From contig JASGUC010000010.1 in the NCBI GenBank assembly GCA_030057915.1, forward strand, positions 1-38,017: 38,017 bases of DNA, read 5' to 3'. Of this stretch, positions 1 through 9,084 are shown piece by piece. Numbering within the stretch: the stretch's first letter is position 1; every line of letters starts with the position of its first letter. The position numbers and the translations under genes were made by a program. Origin of the DNA: Pseudomonadota bacterium (GTDB lineage Bacteria; Desulfobacterota; Syntrophia; Syntrophales; UBA8958). The notes beneath the pieces are model-generated. The model searched no databases and was not told the DNA's origin. It saw only the letters and a list, made by a program, of their open reading frames with translations.

Positions 1-798
1 ATTTTGGTACTACAAATGGCTTTTTGGCCTCCGAGATAGCGTAACCTATTGATATAACTAACTTCACATTTTCAAAAACTGCCGATTTTCCCCTTTTTGG
101 GGGTAAAAATCATGAACTTGGGTTAGATTTCGGTTCTTTGTCAAAGGGGTAAGATTTCACAAATTCCAGTGTATATGGCTTTGGGCTGGAAGACGGCGCG
201 GAAATAGGTTGACAGGATAGACTTTAACGAGCCGGTGGGGAAACCTGCGTTAGAAAAACATTTCTTGTCCGAGCTGAATCCTTTTGGGCATCGTCGCCGT
301 CTCGATGCAAATCTTCACGGGACAGGCGCAATATCGGAATCGGAATAAGCCTTCATCGCCTGCACCTGATAGCCCCGACCTTTGCGACCGCTGTTCCCGG
401 CATCGGGGGACCGGAAGGATTCCGCAACAAATCCTAAGGAACCTCCTTGGGGGGGGTCTTATTGATACTTCAGCAACGAGCATCACCACCACAAAAGGGG
501 TTAAAATTGCAGTCGCTCAGGCGCAGTTCGGGCAAAACCAACTTAAGCTCGGACTGTGTCCAGTCAATCAGGGGCAACTCCAATTGCGACCCAATTTGCT
601 CATTTTTTTGAACAATGCGCGACGCAAACTTCAACTGACGCAATCCTTCGATTTACTTTCAATCTTGACCTGATAAAGACAATATGCGAAAGAATCGGCG
701 CAGGGTTGCCCGTGGCCTCGTTTCTGCCTAAAATGGGCAAGTCGACTTCCCGCGGATTGGTTTCTCAGTTCCATATATAAACGAAAGTTATTCGGACC
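1..798. other. Gene-poor, decayed leading region
   Basis: No convincing intact gene is visible in the first ~800 bases. Open frames here are short and do not resemble known proteins end to end. The stretch contains one recognisable transposase-like segment on the minus strand (315-419). A TATATA box lies at 774-779, close before the first glycosyltransferase gene, but I see no convincing -35 partner. Composition is AT-richer than the second half of the window. It looks like an eroded insertion-sequence scar at the edge of a polysaccharide locus. Confidence 0.5.
315..419 (-). pseudogene. Transposase fragment (relic)
   Basis: Read on the minus strand, this stretch encodes about 34 residues ending at a stop. 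They include SPDAGNSGRKGRGYQVQAMK, which resembles the 'PDAxYSGHKGQGYQVQ-ME' block of IS1182-like DDE transposases. The frame breaks on both sides, so only this conserved core block is recognisable. It is interpreted as the remnant of an insertion sequence beside the polysaccharide locus. The family assignment rests on one short motif recalled from memory and is tentative. Confidence 0.42.
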
Positions 799-1899
799 AT
801 GCTTAACGACAAAACCGTTGCGGTTGTCATTCCCGCCTTCAACGAGGAAAGCCAGATATTACAGGTACTGAGCACCATACCGGCGTTTGTCGACCGGATT
901 GTTGTCGTCGATGATTGTTCCACAGACAAGACACCTGCGATCGTATCTCAGTTTATTCTGGAGAATAGCAATAATCAAAGCCATATAACGATCCCCGAAA
1001 AACAGGTTGTTCCCACGCGTTATAACAAAGCCGACGTTATTCTGAATGAGATTTTAAGGAATGAATCGAGACGCTACACGCCGTCGCTGCTGACTAACAA
1101 AGCCCCAGAAAAGGAACGCGTCATTTTTATCAGACATAAGCAGAACGCGGGTGTCGGAGCTGCAATCGCGAGCGGTTATCGTTGGTGCCGGGATCATCAG
1201 ATTGCATGTACGGCCGTTATGGCAGGCGATGGACAAATGGATCCCGATGAGCTGAGATCAATTTGCATGCCCGTCATCCTAGAGGGGATTGATTATGTGA
1301 AGGGGAATCGACTCATTCACCGCAGTTCTTGGCTGGTCATTCCAAAAACGAGGTTTTTGGGAAACTCCATCTTATCGATTTTAACCAAGATTGCTTCTGG
1401 TTACTGGCATATCTCCGATACCCAGTCCGGATATACGGCCATTTCTCTGCAAGCTTTAGAATCCATCACGATTCACGATATTTACAAGAGGTACGGGATG
1501 CCCAACGACCTTCTCGTTAAACTAAACATCGCTTTTTGCACCATCAAGGAAGTGGGAATAAAACCGGTCTATGACATCGGCGAAAGATCAAAAATGAAGA
1601 TTTTCTCCGTTATCCCCAGAATTTCCTGGTTACTGTTCAAGTCATTTTTCATAAGATTGTGGTTAAAATATCTCATCAGAGATTTCCATCCCCTTTTTCT
1701 GCTTTACCATTTTTCGTTCGTGCTTGGGGCCCTTTCGGTCCCTTATTTGATGAAAATTGTCAAGATTATGTACTTCACGACCGACAATGTTCCAACCCTT
1801 ACCGTGCTCGCTTTTACGTTCTTGTTCATCAGTGCTTTTCAATCACTTCTATTCGCAATGTGGATGGACATCCAAGACAATGAACGACTCTATAAATAG
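799..1899 (+). CDS. GT2-family glycosyltransferase, membrane-anchored
   Basis: A 366-aa protein with a GT-A fold of the dolichol-phosphate-mannosyltransferase-like GT2 group. The N-terminus has VAVVIPAFNEE, followed by the nucleotide-binding VVVDDCSTDKT (Asp38/Asp39). MAGDGQMDP near residues 141-149 serves as the DxD-like metal and nucleotide site. About 55 residues (52-106) are inserted between these blocks, where close relatives have only a short linker. The C-terminal third has two hydrophobic segments (around 298-318 and 330-355), suggesting anchoring in the inner membrane and transfer of a sugar to undecaprenyl phosphate or a lipid-linked glycan. It is the first gene of a plus-strand polysaccharide operon. 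Its end overlaps the start of the dehydrogenase relic, as in an intact translationally coupled operon. Donor and acceptor sugars cannot be told. Confidence 0.85.
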   Translation: MLNDKTVAVVIPAFNEESQILQVLSTIPAFVDRIVVVDDCSTDKTPAIVSQFILENSNNQSHITIPEKQVVPTRYNKADVILNEILRNESRRYTPSLLTNKAPEKERVIFIRHKQNAGVGAAIASGYRWCRDHQIACTAVMAGDGQMDPDELRSICMPVILEGIDYVKGNRLIHRSSWLVIPKTRFLGNSILSILTKIASGYWHISDTQSGYTAISLQALESITIHDIYKRYGMPNDLLVKLNIAFCTIKEVGIKPVYDIGERSKMKIFSVIPRISWLLFKSFFIRLWLKYLIRDFHPLFLLYHFSFVLGALSVPYLMKIVKIMYFTTDNVPTLTVLAFTFLFISAFQSLLFAMWMDIQDNERLYK

Positions 1900-2052
1900 A
1901 ACTCCCAAAATAGGCATTATCGGGACAGGCTACTGGGGTGAGAACCTGCTCCCTACGCACAACCCGGTGTGCTATCCACCGTTTGTGATAAGAATCAAAC
2001 GCTCTTTGATCATTTTTAAAAAAGAGTATCCGGACGTGAATGTCCGTCTATC
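1880..2052 (+). pseudogene. Gfo/Idh/MocA (WlbA/WbpB-like) dehydrogenase, N-terminal relic
   Basis: The ATG at 1880 overlaps the end of the GT2 gene and opens with KIGIIGTGYWGENLL, the Rossmann NAD-binding motif of Gfo/Idh/MocA sugar dehydrogenases. The coding frame then shifts near 1961-1968. GVLSTVCDKNQTLFDHF reads in the next frame, and KKEYPDVNVRLSG resumes the first frame after a T/A homopolymer near 2013-2023. This is where WlbA/WbpB enzymes (UDP-GlcNAcA 3-dehydrogenases) have their second Rossmann strand. Only about 57 of the usual ~310 codons survive. After about 2052 the sequence jumps to the tail of an acetyltransferase. It is a clear broken gene; the exact subfamily is inferred from context. 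Confidence 0.75.
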
Positions 2053-2066
2053 CGGACTAGGCCTTG

Positions 2067-2231
2067 ATGGCAGGCAATCCGGCAAGACAGATCGGCTGGG
2101 TTTGCCAGTGCGGAGAAAAACTTCCAGAAACATTAACATGCCCGGTCTGCGCCAAGCGCTACAGGTCATTGAAATCCGGCCTGCAAGTCGACTTGACCGG
2201 GGAAGACCTTTCGGGTGAAAAATTTGATTAA
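2067..2231 (+). pseudogene. Sugar N-acetyltransferase (WlbB/WbpD-like), C-terminal relic
   Basis: In the frame starting at 2067 the sequence reads AGNPARQIGWVCQCGEKLP, then a second Cys pair (TCPVCAKRY), and stops at 2229-2231. 'GNPAR-xGW' followed by CxC...CxxC is the characteristic tail of WlbB/WbpD-type UDP-2-acetamido-3-amino-dideoxyglucuronate N-acetyltransferases. The left-handed beta-helix body (about 140 residues) is missing, and an in-frame stop lies just upstream at 2058. Together with the dehydrogenase head at 1880 this indicates one deletion that fused the front of wlbA to the back of wlbB. The relic overlaps the start of the next epimerase gene, as in operons of this kind. Confidence 0.68.
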
Positions 2232-3174
2232 GAACAAAAAAATCTTCATAACGGGGGGGGCCGGCTTTATCGCCACCGCCCTCATCACGCGGCTGATTGG
2301 GAACAACTCCATTACCGTTTACGATAACTTCACTCGCGATACCTTGTCCTCCACTCCTTGTACGACACACCCGAACCTGACGGTGATTCGGGGAGATGTC
2401 CTGGATTATGAGAAGCTCTGCCAAAGCATGATTGGTGCGGATATTGTCGTCCATGCCGCTGCCATCGCTGGAATCGACACGGTCATCAAGAGTCCGACAG
2501 AAACCATGCGCGTCAATATGATCGGGACGGCCAACGCCCTGGAAGCCGCAAGATTGACATGTGTGTCGGATCGATTCATTGATTTCTCCACATCGGAAGT
2601 TTTCGGCAGCTTTGCCTTCAAACCTACGGAAGATTCGGAAACCGTCGCAGGGAGCGCCGGGGAAGCGAGGTGGACCTATGCGGTCAGCAAGTTGGCAGGA
2701 GAGCACCTTTCCCTAGCCTATTATCGAGAATTCGGCCTGCCCATCGTCGGGATAAGACCTTTCAATGTTTACGGTCCCGGGCAGACGGGAGAGGGAGCCA
2801 TTCACGTCTTTATTAAACGGGCGCTGAATAATGATGATCTTGAGATTCACGGCGATGGGGGACAAATCAGGGCTTGGTGTTATATTGATGACTTCATTGA
2901 TTGTTTGCTCCTCTGCTTGGAACGTCCGGAAGCCGTCGGCGAATCTTTCAATATCGGTAATTCACGGGCCGTCATGACAACATACGGTCTGGCGCAAACC
3001 GTCTGCCGCATCTTACATTCCAGATCAAGGATCGTTTTCAAACCCCCACTATCGGCGGAGGTCGAACTGCGAATCCCTTCCGTCGAGAAGGCCTTCCGAA
3101 TTCTTGGTTTCAAGGCCAAGGTCGATTTGGAGGAAGGCATCCTGAAAACGGCGGAGTGCTATCGTCATGATTAG
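2215..3174 (+). CDS. NAD-dependent epimerase/dehydratase (extended SDR)
   Basis: A 319-aa extended short-chain dehydrogenase acting on nucleotide sugars. The NAD-binding glycine motif GGAGFIA is at 14-20. The catalytic Ser/Thr lies in STSEVFG (125-131), and Tyr155 and Lys159 form YAVSK. Substrate-domain signatures [10 protein letters not shown] and the later '[16 protein letters not shown]' block follow, so all catalytic elements are present. Likely activity is a UDP-hexose 4-epimerase or NDP-glucose dehydratase-like step for a surface glycan; the exact substrate is not determinable. The start is GTG at 2215, overlapping the acetyltransferase relic. The end overlaps the aminotransferase gene by 8 bases, indicating translational coupling. 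Confidence 0.85.
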   Translation: MKNLIKNKKIFITGGAGFIATALITRLIGNNSITVYDNFTRDTLSSTPCTTHPNLTVIRGDVLDYEKLCQSMIGADIVVHAAAIAGIDTVIKSPTETMRVNMIGTANALEAARLTCVSDRFIDFSTSEVFGSFAFKPTEDSETVAGSAGEARWTYAVSKLAGEHLSLAYYREFGLPIVGIRPFNVYGPGQTGEGAIHVFIKRALNNDDLEIHGDGGQIRAWCYIDDFIDCLLLCLERPEAVGESFNIGNSRAVMTTYGLAQTVCRILHSRSRIVFKPPLSAEVELRIPSVEKAFRILGFKAKVDLEEGILKTAECYRHD

Positions 3175-4282
3175 ACTTGCCAGGCCGGCCATTTCCGAGA
3201 CCGCCATTCAGGGAGTTTCAGAAATCCTTCGTTCAGGAAATCTAATCCAGGGTCCCCATGTCGGACAATTTGAACGTGCGCTTCAGGAATACCTTGGAAT
3301 CCGTCAAGCAATCGCAACCTCATCGGGGACAGCCGCACTGCACCTTGCGCTGATGGCATTGGACATCACCTATGGCCATGAAGTCATCTGCCCCGCCTTC
3401 ACTTTCCCCGCAACAGCCAATGTCATTGAAATCATGGGCGCCAAGCCCGTTTTCGTCGATATCTCTTTGGCTGATTATTGCATGGATGCCTCTCTTCTCG
3501 CTTCCTGCATTACAGAGAGAACCAAAGCCATCATGATCGTCCATGAATTCGGTCAAGCGGCCGACATGTCTGGCATCTTTGAAGTCGTTCGCGAACGCGA
3601 CATCCCCCTCATCGAAGATGCCGCCTGCGCCATCGGAACGTACTGGAACAATCGCGCGGTCGGAACGTTTGGAACCCTCGGTTGTTATAGTTTCCACCCG
3701 CGAAAGATCATCACGACGGGCGAAGGGGGAGCCGTCACCGTCCACTGCGATCTTCTCGCCCAAAAAATTCGCGCCTTGCGCAACCATGGTCTGACGGATC
3801 AGGGCGGCTCCGATTTTATCACACCAGGGTTGAACTACCGAATGACCGATTTTCAAGCACTTGTCGGATATTATCAACTGTTGGACATAGAGAAGGAAAT
3901 CGAAACCAGGATTCGACAAGCAGCACGTTACGCGAACAATTTATCTTCCCTCGCCTGGTTATCCACACCGTCTGTGTTTGAAGACAGGAGGCATATTTAC
4001 CAGACATATCATGTCCTATTGGACGATTGTCTTGATCGGAACGGATTCATTCACTCCCTTTTGGAAAAAGGGGTAGAAGCAAACCTTGGCGCTCAAGCCT
4101 TGCATATGCTGCCTTTTTACCAAAACAAGTATCATTACAAAACCTACGATTACCCAAAAGCTCTTCGCGCCTATCGGCAAGGCTTGGCCTTGCCGATAGG
4201 CTCTCATCTAACGAATCAGGACGTCGACTACATATGCGATCGATTAATCCAGGTTCATAGAGAAAAAGTGGGGGGAAAATGA
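3167..4282 (+). CDS. DegT/DnrJ/EryC1/StrS-family sugar aminotransferase
   Basis: A 371-aa PLP-dependent fold type I aminotransferase that would transfer an amino group from glutamate to a keto sugar nucleotide. SSGTAALHL (52-60) is the phosphate-binding segment. Asp151 in EDAACAIGT contacts the PLP nitrogen. Lys180 in [16 protein letters not shown] is the Schiff-base lysine. RNHG and LNYRMTDFQ further on are family signatures. Length is normal. It sits between the epimerase and an acyltransferase in overlapping reading frames, so a dehydratase/epimerase to aminotransferase to N-acyltransferase sequence making an N-acyl amino sugar is a reasonable inference. The product sugar is unknown. Confidence 0.88.
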   Translation: MIRLARPAISETAIQGVSEILRSGNLIQGPHVGQFERALQEYLGIRQAIATSSGTAALHLALMALDITYGHEVICPAFTFPATANVIEIMGAKPVFVDISLADYCMDASLLASCITERTKAIMIVHEFGQAADMSGIFEVVRERDIPLIEDAACAIGTYWNNRAVGTFGTLGCYSFHPRKIITTGEGGAVTVHCDLLAQKIRALRNHGLTDQGGSDFITPGLNYRMTDFQALVGYYQLLDIEKEIETRIRQAARYANNLSSLAWLSTPSVFEDRRHIYQTYHVLLDDCLDRNGFIHSLLEKGVEANLGAQALHMLPFYQNKYHYKTYDYPKALRAYRQGLALPIGSHLTNQDVDYICDRLIQVHREKVGGK

Positions 4283-4851
4283 ATCTTCATACCGACAAGA
4301 AGAACACTACTCATGGAACAGGTTTTTTCACCGTTGATGAGTTCAAGAAGATCGGGAAGGATGTCGTGTTTGAAAATGGCGTTTTAGTATTTCATCCCGA
4401 GACGATCGAGATCGGCAACAACGTTTATATAGGACATAACACCATTCTGAAAGGTTATTTTCAAAGCGATTTCACCATCGCGGATCATACCTGGATCGGG
4501 CAAGGATGCTTCATGCACAGCGCGGGAGGCATTGCCATCGGCGTTGCGGTGGGCATCGGACCAATGGTCAAGATCCTATCCTCCCACCATCGAATCGATG
4601 ATTTATCAAAACCTATCTTGTTTCAAGACATTGAATTTAAAGCCGTAGTCATTGAGTCGGGCTGTAACATTGGCATGGGTGCAATCATTTTACCGGGAAT
4701 TACGATCGGAGAAGGTGCCGTTGTCGGAGCGGGAGCAGTCGTCACGCGCAATGTTCCACCTTATGCCGTAGTGGCTGGAAACCCGGCAAAGATCCTTAAG
4801 TATAGGAATGATCCTGAATCAGTGGCGCAAAATTCGACAACGTTGGCATAG
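4279..4851 (+). CDS. Hexapeptide-repeat (LbH) acyltransferase
   Basis: A 190-aa left-handed beta-helix acyltransferase of the WbbJ/maltose-acetyltransferase type. Repeats of the (I/V)GxxxxI type run from about residue 47 (IEIGNNVYIG) to 165. The loop around ILSSHHRID supplies the probable catalytic histidine. The tail GAGAVVTRNVPPYAVVAGNPAKILKYR is the standard end of the family. It starts 4 bases inside the aminotransferase gene (ATGA overlap), so it is translationally coupled and probably acetylates the amino or a hydroxyl group of that sugar with acetyl-CoA. Acyl group and acceptor are inferred. Confidence 0.85.
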   Translation: MNLHTDKKNTTHGTGFFTVDEFKKIGKDVVFENGVLVFHPETIEIGNNVYIGHNTILKGYFQSDFTIADHTWIGQGCFMHSAGGIAIGVAVGIGPMVKILSSHHRIDDLSKPILFQDIEFKAVVIESGCNIGMGAIILPGITIGEGAVVGAGAVVTRNVPPYAVVAGNPAKILKYRNDPESVAQNSTTLA

Positions 4852-5192
4852 CTGTATGGAATCAAACGGCATTAATGATACGCGCCTATTCTAGGGACGA
4901 CGCCTGTGAGGTAAAGATGCAATCTGTGGGGTTTATCATCCAATCTCTGGTGGCGCTATACCCCGGATATTCTGGGCGAGTCCGACGAGGCCAAACATCA
5001 GTGCACCAAGACCCTCCGGACCTTTCGTCGTATAGTTGCCCCAAAAGGCCTAGACCGGAAGTTCTTTGCCGCCGCGACGGAAAGGCATGGACGCTCCCGG
5101 GCAGGTGGAATGCCAGGCCAAAAGCAAAGACGTGCCGATCAATTATCCCGACCGAGACGACATAGTGTATCTGCCTGATGAGGTTGAACCCC
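4852..5192 (+). other. Unassigned 340-bp gap, possible gene relic
   Basis: This stretch breaks an otherwise overlapping operon. A plus-strand frame encodes a run beginning WWRYTPDILGESDEAKHQ that looks protein-like (roughly 4952-5165, ending at a stop near 5167) but has no start or ribosome site and matches no family I can name. No promoter or terminator is evident. The likeliest explanation is a decayed gene of the polysaccharide locus, as at 1880-2231. Confidence 0.35.
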
Positions 5193-6326
5193 ATGATCTG
5201 TAAAAAATGTATTTATGACGATCATATTCCTTACATCTCATTCGATTCGAAAGGTATCTGTAATTACTGCCATCAGCACGACCAGTTGGAGACGGAGTAT
5301 CCTACCGGCGATAAGGGTCGTGAAATACTGGAACGGATTGTGGAGCAAATCAAGCGAGATGGCCGTGATAAGCCTTATGATGTGGTTGTAGGCATCAGCG
5401 GGGGCTGCGATTCCTCCTATATGCTTTACTTGTCAAAAAACCTCGGTCTAAGACCCCTGGCAGCTCACTTCGATAATACATGGAATTCCCAAATCGCGGT
5501 CGAGAACATGCATAATATCCTCAAGAAAACCAATGTGGACTTGTTTACGCACGCAGTCGACAATATCGAATTCTGCGATATCTTCAAATCGTTTCTCAAA
5601 GCCTCCGTTCCCGACATAGACACCCCTTCAGATATAGGATTGGCAACAACCCATTATCTTGCCGCCGCTAAATATGGCATCAAATATATTTTTGAAGGCC
5701 ATTCCTTTCGTACAGAAGGCATTTCACCACATGGCTGGTTCTATATGGATGCCAAATACATTGAAACCATACAAAAACAATTCGGAAGCCATCCCCTGAA
5801 GACCTTCCCAAATCTGTGGATCACCAAGTGGCTGAAATGGGCAATTGTCGACGGCATCAAGAAAATTAGACCTTTATACTATCTGGACTACGACAAAGAG
5901 CAAACGAAAGCGCTACTGAGTCGAGAAATGGAATGGCAATGGTATGGCGGACATCATATGGAGAACCGCACCGCTTATTTTACCAACAATTATTACCTCC
6001 CCAGGAAATTCAATATCGATTTGCGATATTCTGAATACTCTGCCCTCATCCGCTCCGGAAAGTTGAGCAGGGATGAAGCTCTGACAAGAATCAAGGAACC
6101 CAAAACCTTCGACATAGATATTTTAGAGGAAATAAAAAAAAGATTGTGCTTATCGCAGGAGGAATTTGACGGCATCATGTCCCTTCCTCCCAAGACCTAC
6201 CGCAACTATAAAACGTACAAACAAACCTTTGAGAATATGCGTTGGTTCTTCTGGATAATGTATCGTTTGGATCTTGTTCCCAAGAGCTTCTATATGAAAT
6301 ACACTAGGAAATACGATGATATCTAA
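5193..6326 (+). CDS. N-acetyl sugar amidotransferase (WbpG/PseA family)
   Basis: A 377-aa PP-loop ATP pyrophosphatase homologous to WbpG/PseA, which converts an N-acetyl group of a sugar to an acetamidino group using ammonia from a HisH/HisF-like pair. The N-terminus has two Cys pairs (CKKC at 3-6, CNYC at 23-26), as in the family. The PP-loop SGGCDS is at 69-74, followed by the conserved HFDNTWNSQ, EGHSFRTEG and WYGGHHMENR blocks. I chose the ATG at 5193 over 5178 because GATGAGG (5177-5183) lies at ribosome-site distance and the family starts with the Cys-rich segment. No hisH/hisF-like genes are in the window. The stop overlaps the next gene. Confidence 0.87.
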   Translation: MICKKCIYDDHIPYISFDSKGICNYCHQHDQLETEYPTGDKGREILERIVEQIKRDGRDKPYDVVVGISGGCDSSYMLYLSKNLGLRPLAAHFDNTWNSQIAVENMHNILKKTNVDLFTHAVDNIEFCDIFKSFLKASVPDIDTPSDIGLATTHYLAAAKYGIKYIFEGHSFRTEGISPHGWFYMDAKYIETIQKQFGSHPLKTFPNLWITKWLKWAIVDGIKKIRPLYYLDYDKEQTKALLSREMEWQWYGGHHMENRTAYFTNNYYLPRKFNIDLRYSEYSALIRSGKLSRDEALTRIKEPKTFDIDILEEIKKRLCLSQEEFDGIMSLPPKTYRNYKTYKQTFENMRWFFWIMYRLDLVPKSFYMKYTRKYDDI

Positions 6327-7620
6327 GAATCCACGTATTTTTATCGGCATGAGAGAGCTGTCGGGTTATTACCACCACCTCAAGAAAGGATTCGACCAAT
6401 TGGGGCTTGAATCCGTTTTCGTTAACCTCAGTGGGCACCCCTTTGATTACGGGGAAGGAAATAATCCAAAGTTTATCAATATGATAAACAAAATATCACA
6501 ATCAATCGGCTTGCGTTTCTTTTCGAATTTTGCAGCAAGGCTTCTCTGGATGGGACTCATTCAGAATATATTTGGCTTCTTTATTTTTTTTTGGGCCATC
6601 TTCCGTTTTGACGTCTTCATATTTAGTTCTAATTCAACATTTTTTTATTTCCTTGATCTGCCGTTTCTGAAACTTTTTAAAAAGAAAATCATTTATGTCT
6701 TTCATGGTTCGGAATCGAGACCGGTTTATCTCAACGGCTATGTCTTGGACAATACGCGAACTTCCACGATTCTTATGGGAATCGCTCTGGCACGAATCCA
6801 GAAACGAATTATCCGGATCATTGAACGCTATACCGACTACTCTATTTCTATTCCTCCCCAGGGTCATTTTCACGAACGCCCCATCGTATCTTGGTTATGC
6901 ATCGGCATACCTCACGATGTTGGGAGGATGAGGTCGGTCAAAGATGCTCAACCGTCCCGCCGGGACGACAGGGAACTCGTACGCATCCTTCATGCCCCCT
7001 CCAAGCCGATTCCGAAGGGCACCCCCGAGATTCGTCGTATTATGCGGTCCTTGAAAGAAAAGGGTTATCCCATCGATTATCGAGAAATCACCGGAAAATC
7101 CAACGCCGAGGTTCTCGAAGAGATCGACCGCTGTGATTTCATCGTTGATGAACTCTATTCCGATACGCCGATGGCCGTTTTCGCAGCGGAGGCGGCCTTT
7201 GCCGGAAAACCAGCCGTTGTGGGCAGTTATTATGCTGACTTAATTGAAAACGATCTCGTGCGCGACTTGATCCCCCCGAGCGCCTTCTGTCATCCTGATC
7301 GGCTCGAAGAAACCATCATATCTTTGGTGGAGAACCCAGAGCTTCGCGCGAGGCTGGGAAACGCCGCAAGAACCTACGTCCACACGCGCTGGGAGGCATC
7401 GGTTGTCGCCAAACGCTATCTCATGCTGATCGAGGATTGTTTCCCCAAAGAGTGGCTGTTTAACCCCTATAAAATTCAATACATTTACGGTTGCGGCCTG
7501 CCGAGGGAGAAAGCCCGACAGATCGTTGGAAAATTTATCAAACTGGGCGGCACCCGTTCCTTATGCGTCGCGGATAAACCGGAACTTATGAAACAACTGC
7601 ATAAATTCGCTGCCATATAA
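6316..7620 (+). CDS. GT-B glycosyltransferase (GT4-like)
   Basis: A 434-aa protein. Its N-terminal half has hydrophobic stretches (about 68-125, rich in Phe/Ile) typical of a peripheral membrane GT-B domain, and its C-terminal half has the nucleotide-sugar domain. The latter shows 'RILHAPSKPIPKGT', then FIVDELYSDTPMAVFAAEA and FAGKPAVVGSY, where an acidic residue contacts the donor in GT4-like enzymes. An extra ~60-residue helical tail follows 'HTRWEASVVAKRY'. It overlaps the amidotransferase gene by 11 bases. It presumably adds one sugar of the repeat unit on undecaprenyl diphosphate at the inner membrane; donor and linkage are unknown. Confidence 0.75.
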   Translation: MISKNPRIFIGMRELSGYYHHLKKGFDQLGLESVFVNLSGHPFDYGEGNNPKFINMINKISQSIGLRFFSNFAARLLWMGLIQNIFGFFIFFWAIFRFDVFIFSSNSTFFYFLDLPFLKLFKKKIIYVFHGSESRPVYLNGYVLDNTRTSTILMGIALARIQKRIIRIIERYTDYSISIPPQGHFHERPIVSWLCIGIPHDVGRMRSVKDAQPSRRDDRELVRILHAPSKPIPKGTPEIRRIMRSLKEKGYPIDYREITGKSNAEVLEEIDRCDFIVDELYSDTPMAVFAAEAAFAGKPAVVGSYYADLIENDLVRDLIPPSAFCHPDRLEETIISLVENPELRARLGNAARTYVHTRWEASVVAKRYLMLIEDCFPKEWLFNPYKIQYIYGCGLPREKARQIVGKFIKLGGTRSLCVADKPELMKQLHKFAAI

Positions 7621-7644
7621 GGAATTTTTTCGAAAAGGAAAACG

Positions 7645-9066
7645 GTGATTCGCCAATTTTTCAGGGATTCATTCCTTTACGGGATTTCAAGCATTGTCGT
7701 TCAGGGCAGCCCGATCCTCGTTCTCCCGATTTATGTTAGATTGCTATCTCCCACGGAATACGGTGTTTTAGAAGTCTTGACGATCTTCGCCCTTTTCGTA
7801 AATTCATCCGTTTCTTTTGAAATATTGCAGGGTTTTGCTCGGCACTATCCGGATTCACGGACCGAAAGAGACAGAAAAGAATATTCATCGACCACGTTCT
7901 GGTTCACCTTAGCCGCATACGGCCTCTTTGTCGGAATCACCCTGCCCTTCTCCGAAATTTTCTCCCAAATTATCCTTCATGCGCCGATATGGGAAAAAAC
8001 CTTCCAGGTTGCCGTGATTGCCACAAGTTTGCATGGGATCTATTTGTTGCTGCTCAATCAGTTGCGCTGGCAATTGAAACCGTTCGCCTACGCATCTGTG
8101 AGCGCGGTAAATATCATCCTCGCCGTTTCCACCGGGATTTTTTTAATCGTCGAATATCAGACGGGCCTCGTCGGGATCTTTTACGGGCAAACCGTGGGGT
8201 GCACTATCGCAGGAGTACTGGCATGGCTTTGGGGAAGCCATAGCTATCGTCTTATCTTTGACTGGCCGAAATGCAAGGAGATGCTTAGATTCTCTGTGCC
8301 CCTCATCCCTTCCAGCCTCGCGGTTATCGCCACCGTTTATGTGGACCGAATCGCAATTCAGAACATCATGACTTTAGTTGATGTCGGCGTTTACACGGTG
8401 GGCTTCCGCGTAGCATCCATCGCCAACCTCATGATGGCCGGCGTCTATTTTGCGCTGACCCCCCTGATTTATCAAAATTATGTCAAAGATAGCATGCCTG
8501 ACGATGTCGAGCGGATATTGATGTATGTGTTATGCGGCACCCTTCCCCTTTTGGTGGGCATCTCCCTGTTTGCGAAAGAGATTGTCTTTCTCTTTGCCAC
8601 CGAACCGTATTATGGCGCGTGGTTCGTCGTTCCAATCTTGGCAGTCGCCGCTGTATGCTCTAAGCTCTACATATTCTTTCCGGGATTGGATATCGCGAAG
8701 AAAACCAAAACAATCGCCTTCATCAACATTGCTGCGGCCTTCTTAAACATTATCCTGAATATTCTCTTGATCCCCCTTTGGGGCATCATCGGCGCAGCAT
8801 TGGCTACTTTGATCGGCGCCGCAGTTCTATTGGCGGGATATGTGTTCATGAGCCAGAAATTTTATCCCATTCCCTACAGAGCGGAAACGATTTTCCTTGC
8901 CTGTTCAACCGCTGCCTTCATTATCGTTGTCGGTTATCTGGTTTCAAGCACAGAATATTTTTCAGGTCTTGTTCTCACCTTGCTGAAACTATGTGCGCTG
9001 ATCCTCGGTTCCGCATGGATTATACGTCAACTGGCTGGCACAAGAAACCTGGGCAGGATTATTTGA
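7645..9066 (+). CDS. Polysaccharide flippase (Wzx-like, MOP superfamily)
   Basis: A 473-aa polytopic membrane protein with around 12-14 hydrophobic segments. The family's N-terminal signature is present (FLYGISSIVVQGSPILVLPI, then LLSPTEYGVLEVL). A mid-protein VDRIAIQNIM segment corresponds to the repeat half of Wzx proteins. Expected role: moving undecaprenyl-diphosphate-linked glycan repeat units from the cytoplasmic to the periplasmic face. The start is GTG at 7645, 24 bases after the preceding gene and preceded by AAAAGGAAAAC. It is the last plus-strand gene of the locus. No Wzy polymerase, Wzz or ligase gene lies in the window. Confidence 0.85.
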   Translation: MIRQFFRDSFLYGISSIVVQGSPILVLPIYVRLLSPTEYGVLEVLTIFALFVNSSVSFEILQGFARHYPDSRTERDRKEYSSTTFWFTLAAYGLFVGITLPFSEIFSQIILHAPIWEKTFQVAVIATSLHGIYLLLLNQLRWQLKPFAYASVSAVNIILAVSTGIFLIVEYQTGLVGIFYGQTVGCTIAGVLAWLWGSHSYRLIFDWPKCKEMLRFSVPLIPSSLAVIATVYVDRIAIQNIMTLVDVGVYTVGFRVASIANLMMAGVYFALTPLIYQNYVKDSMPDDVERILMYVLCGTLPLLVGISLFAKEIVFLFATEPYYGAWFVVPILAVAAVCSKLYIFFPGLDIAKKTKTIAFINIAAAFLNIILNILLIPLWGIIGAALATLIGAAVLLAGYVFMSQKFYPIPYRAETIFLACSTAAFIIVVGYLVSSTEYFSGLVLTLLKLCALILGSAWIIRQLAGTRNLGRII

Positions 9067-9084
9067 TGCTGAAGAAGCCAGGTG

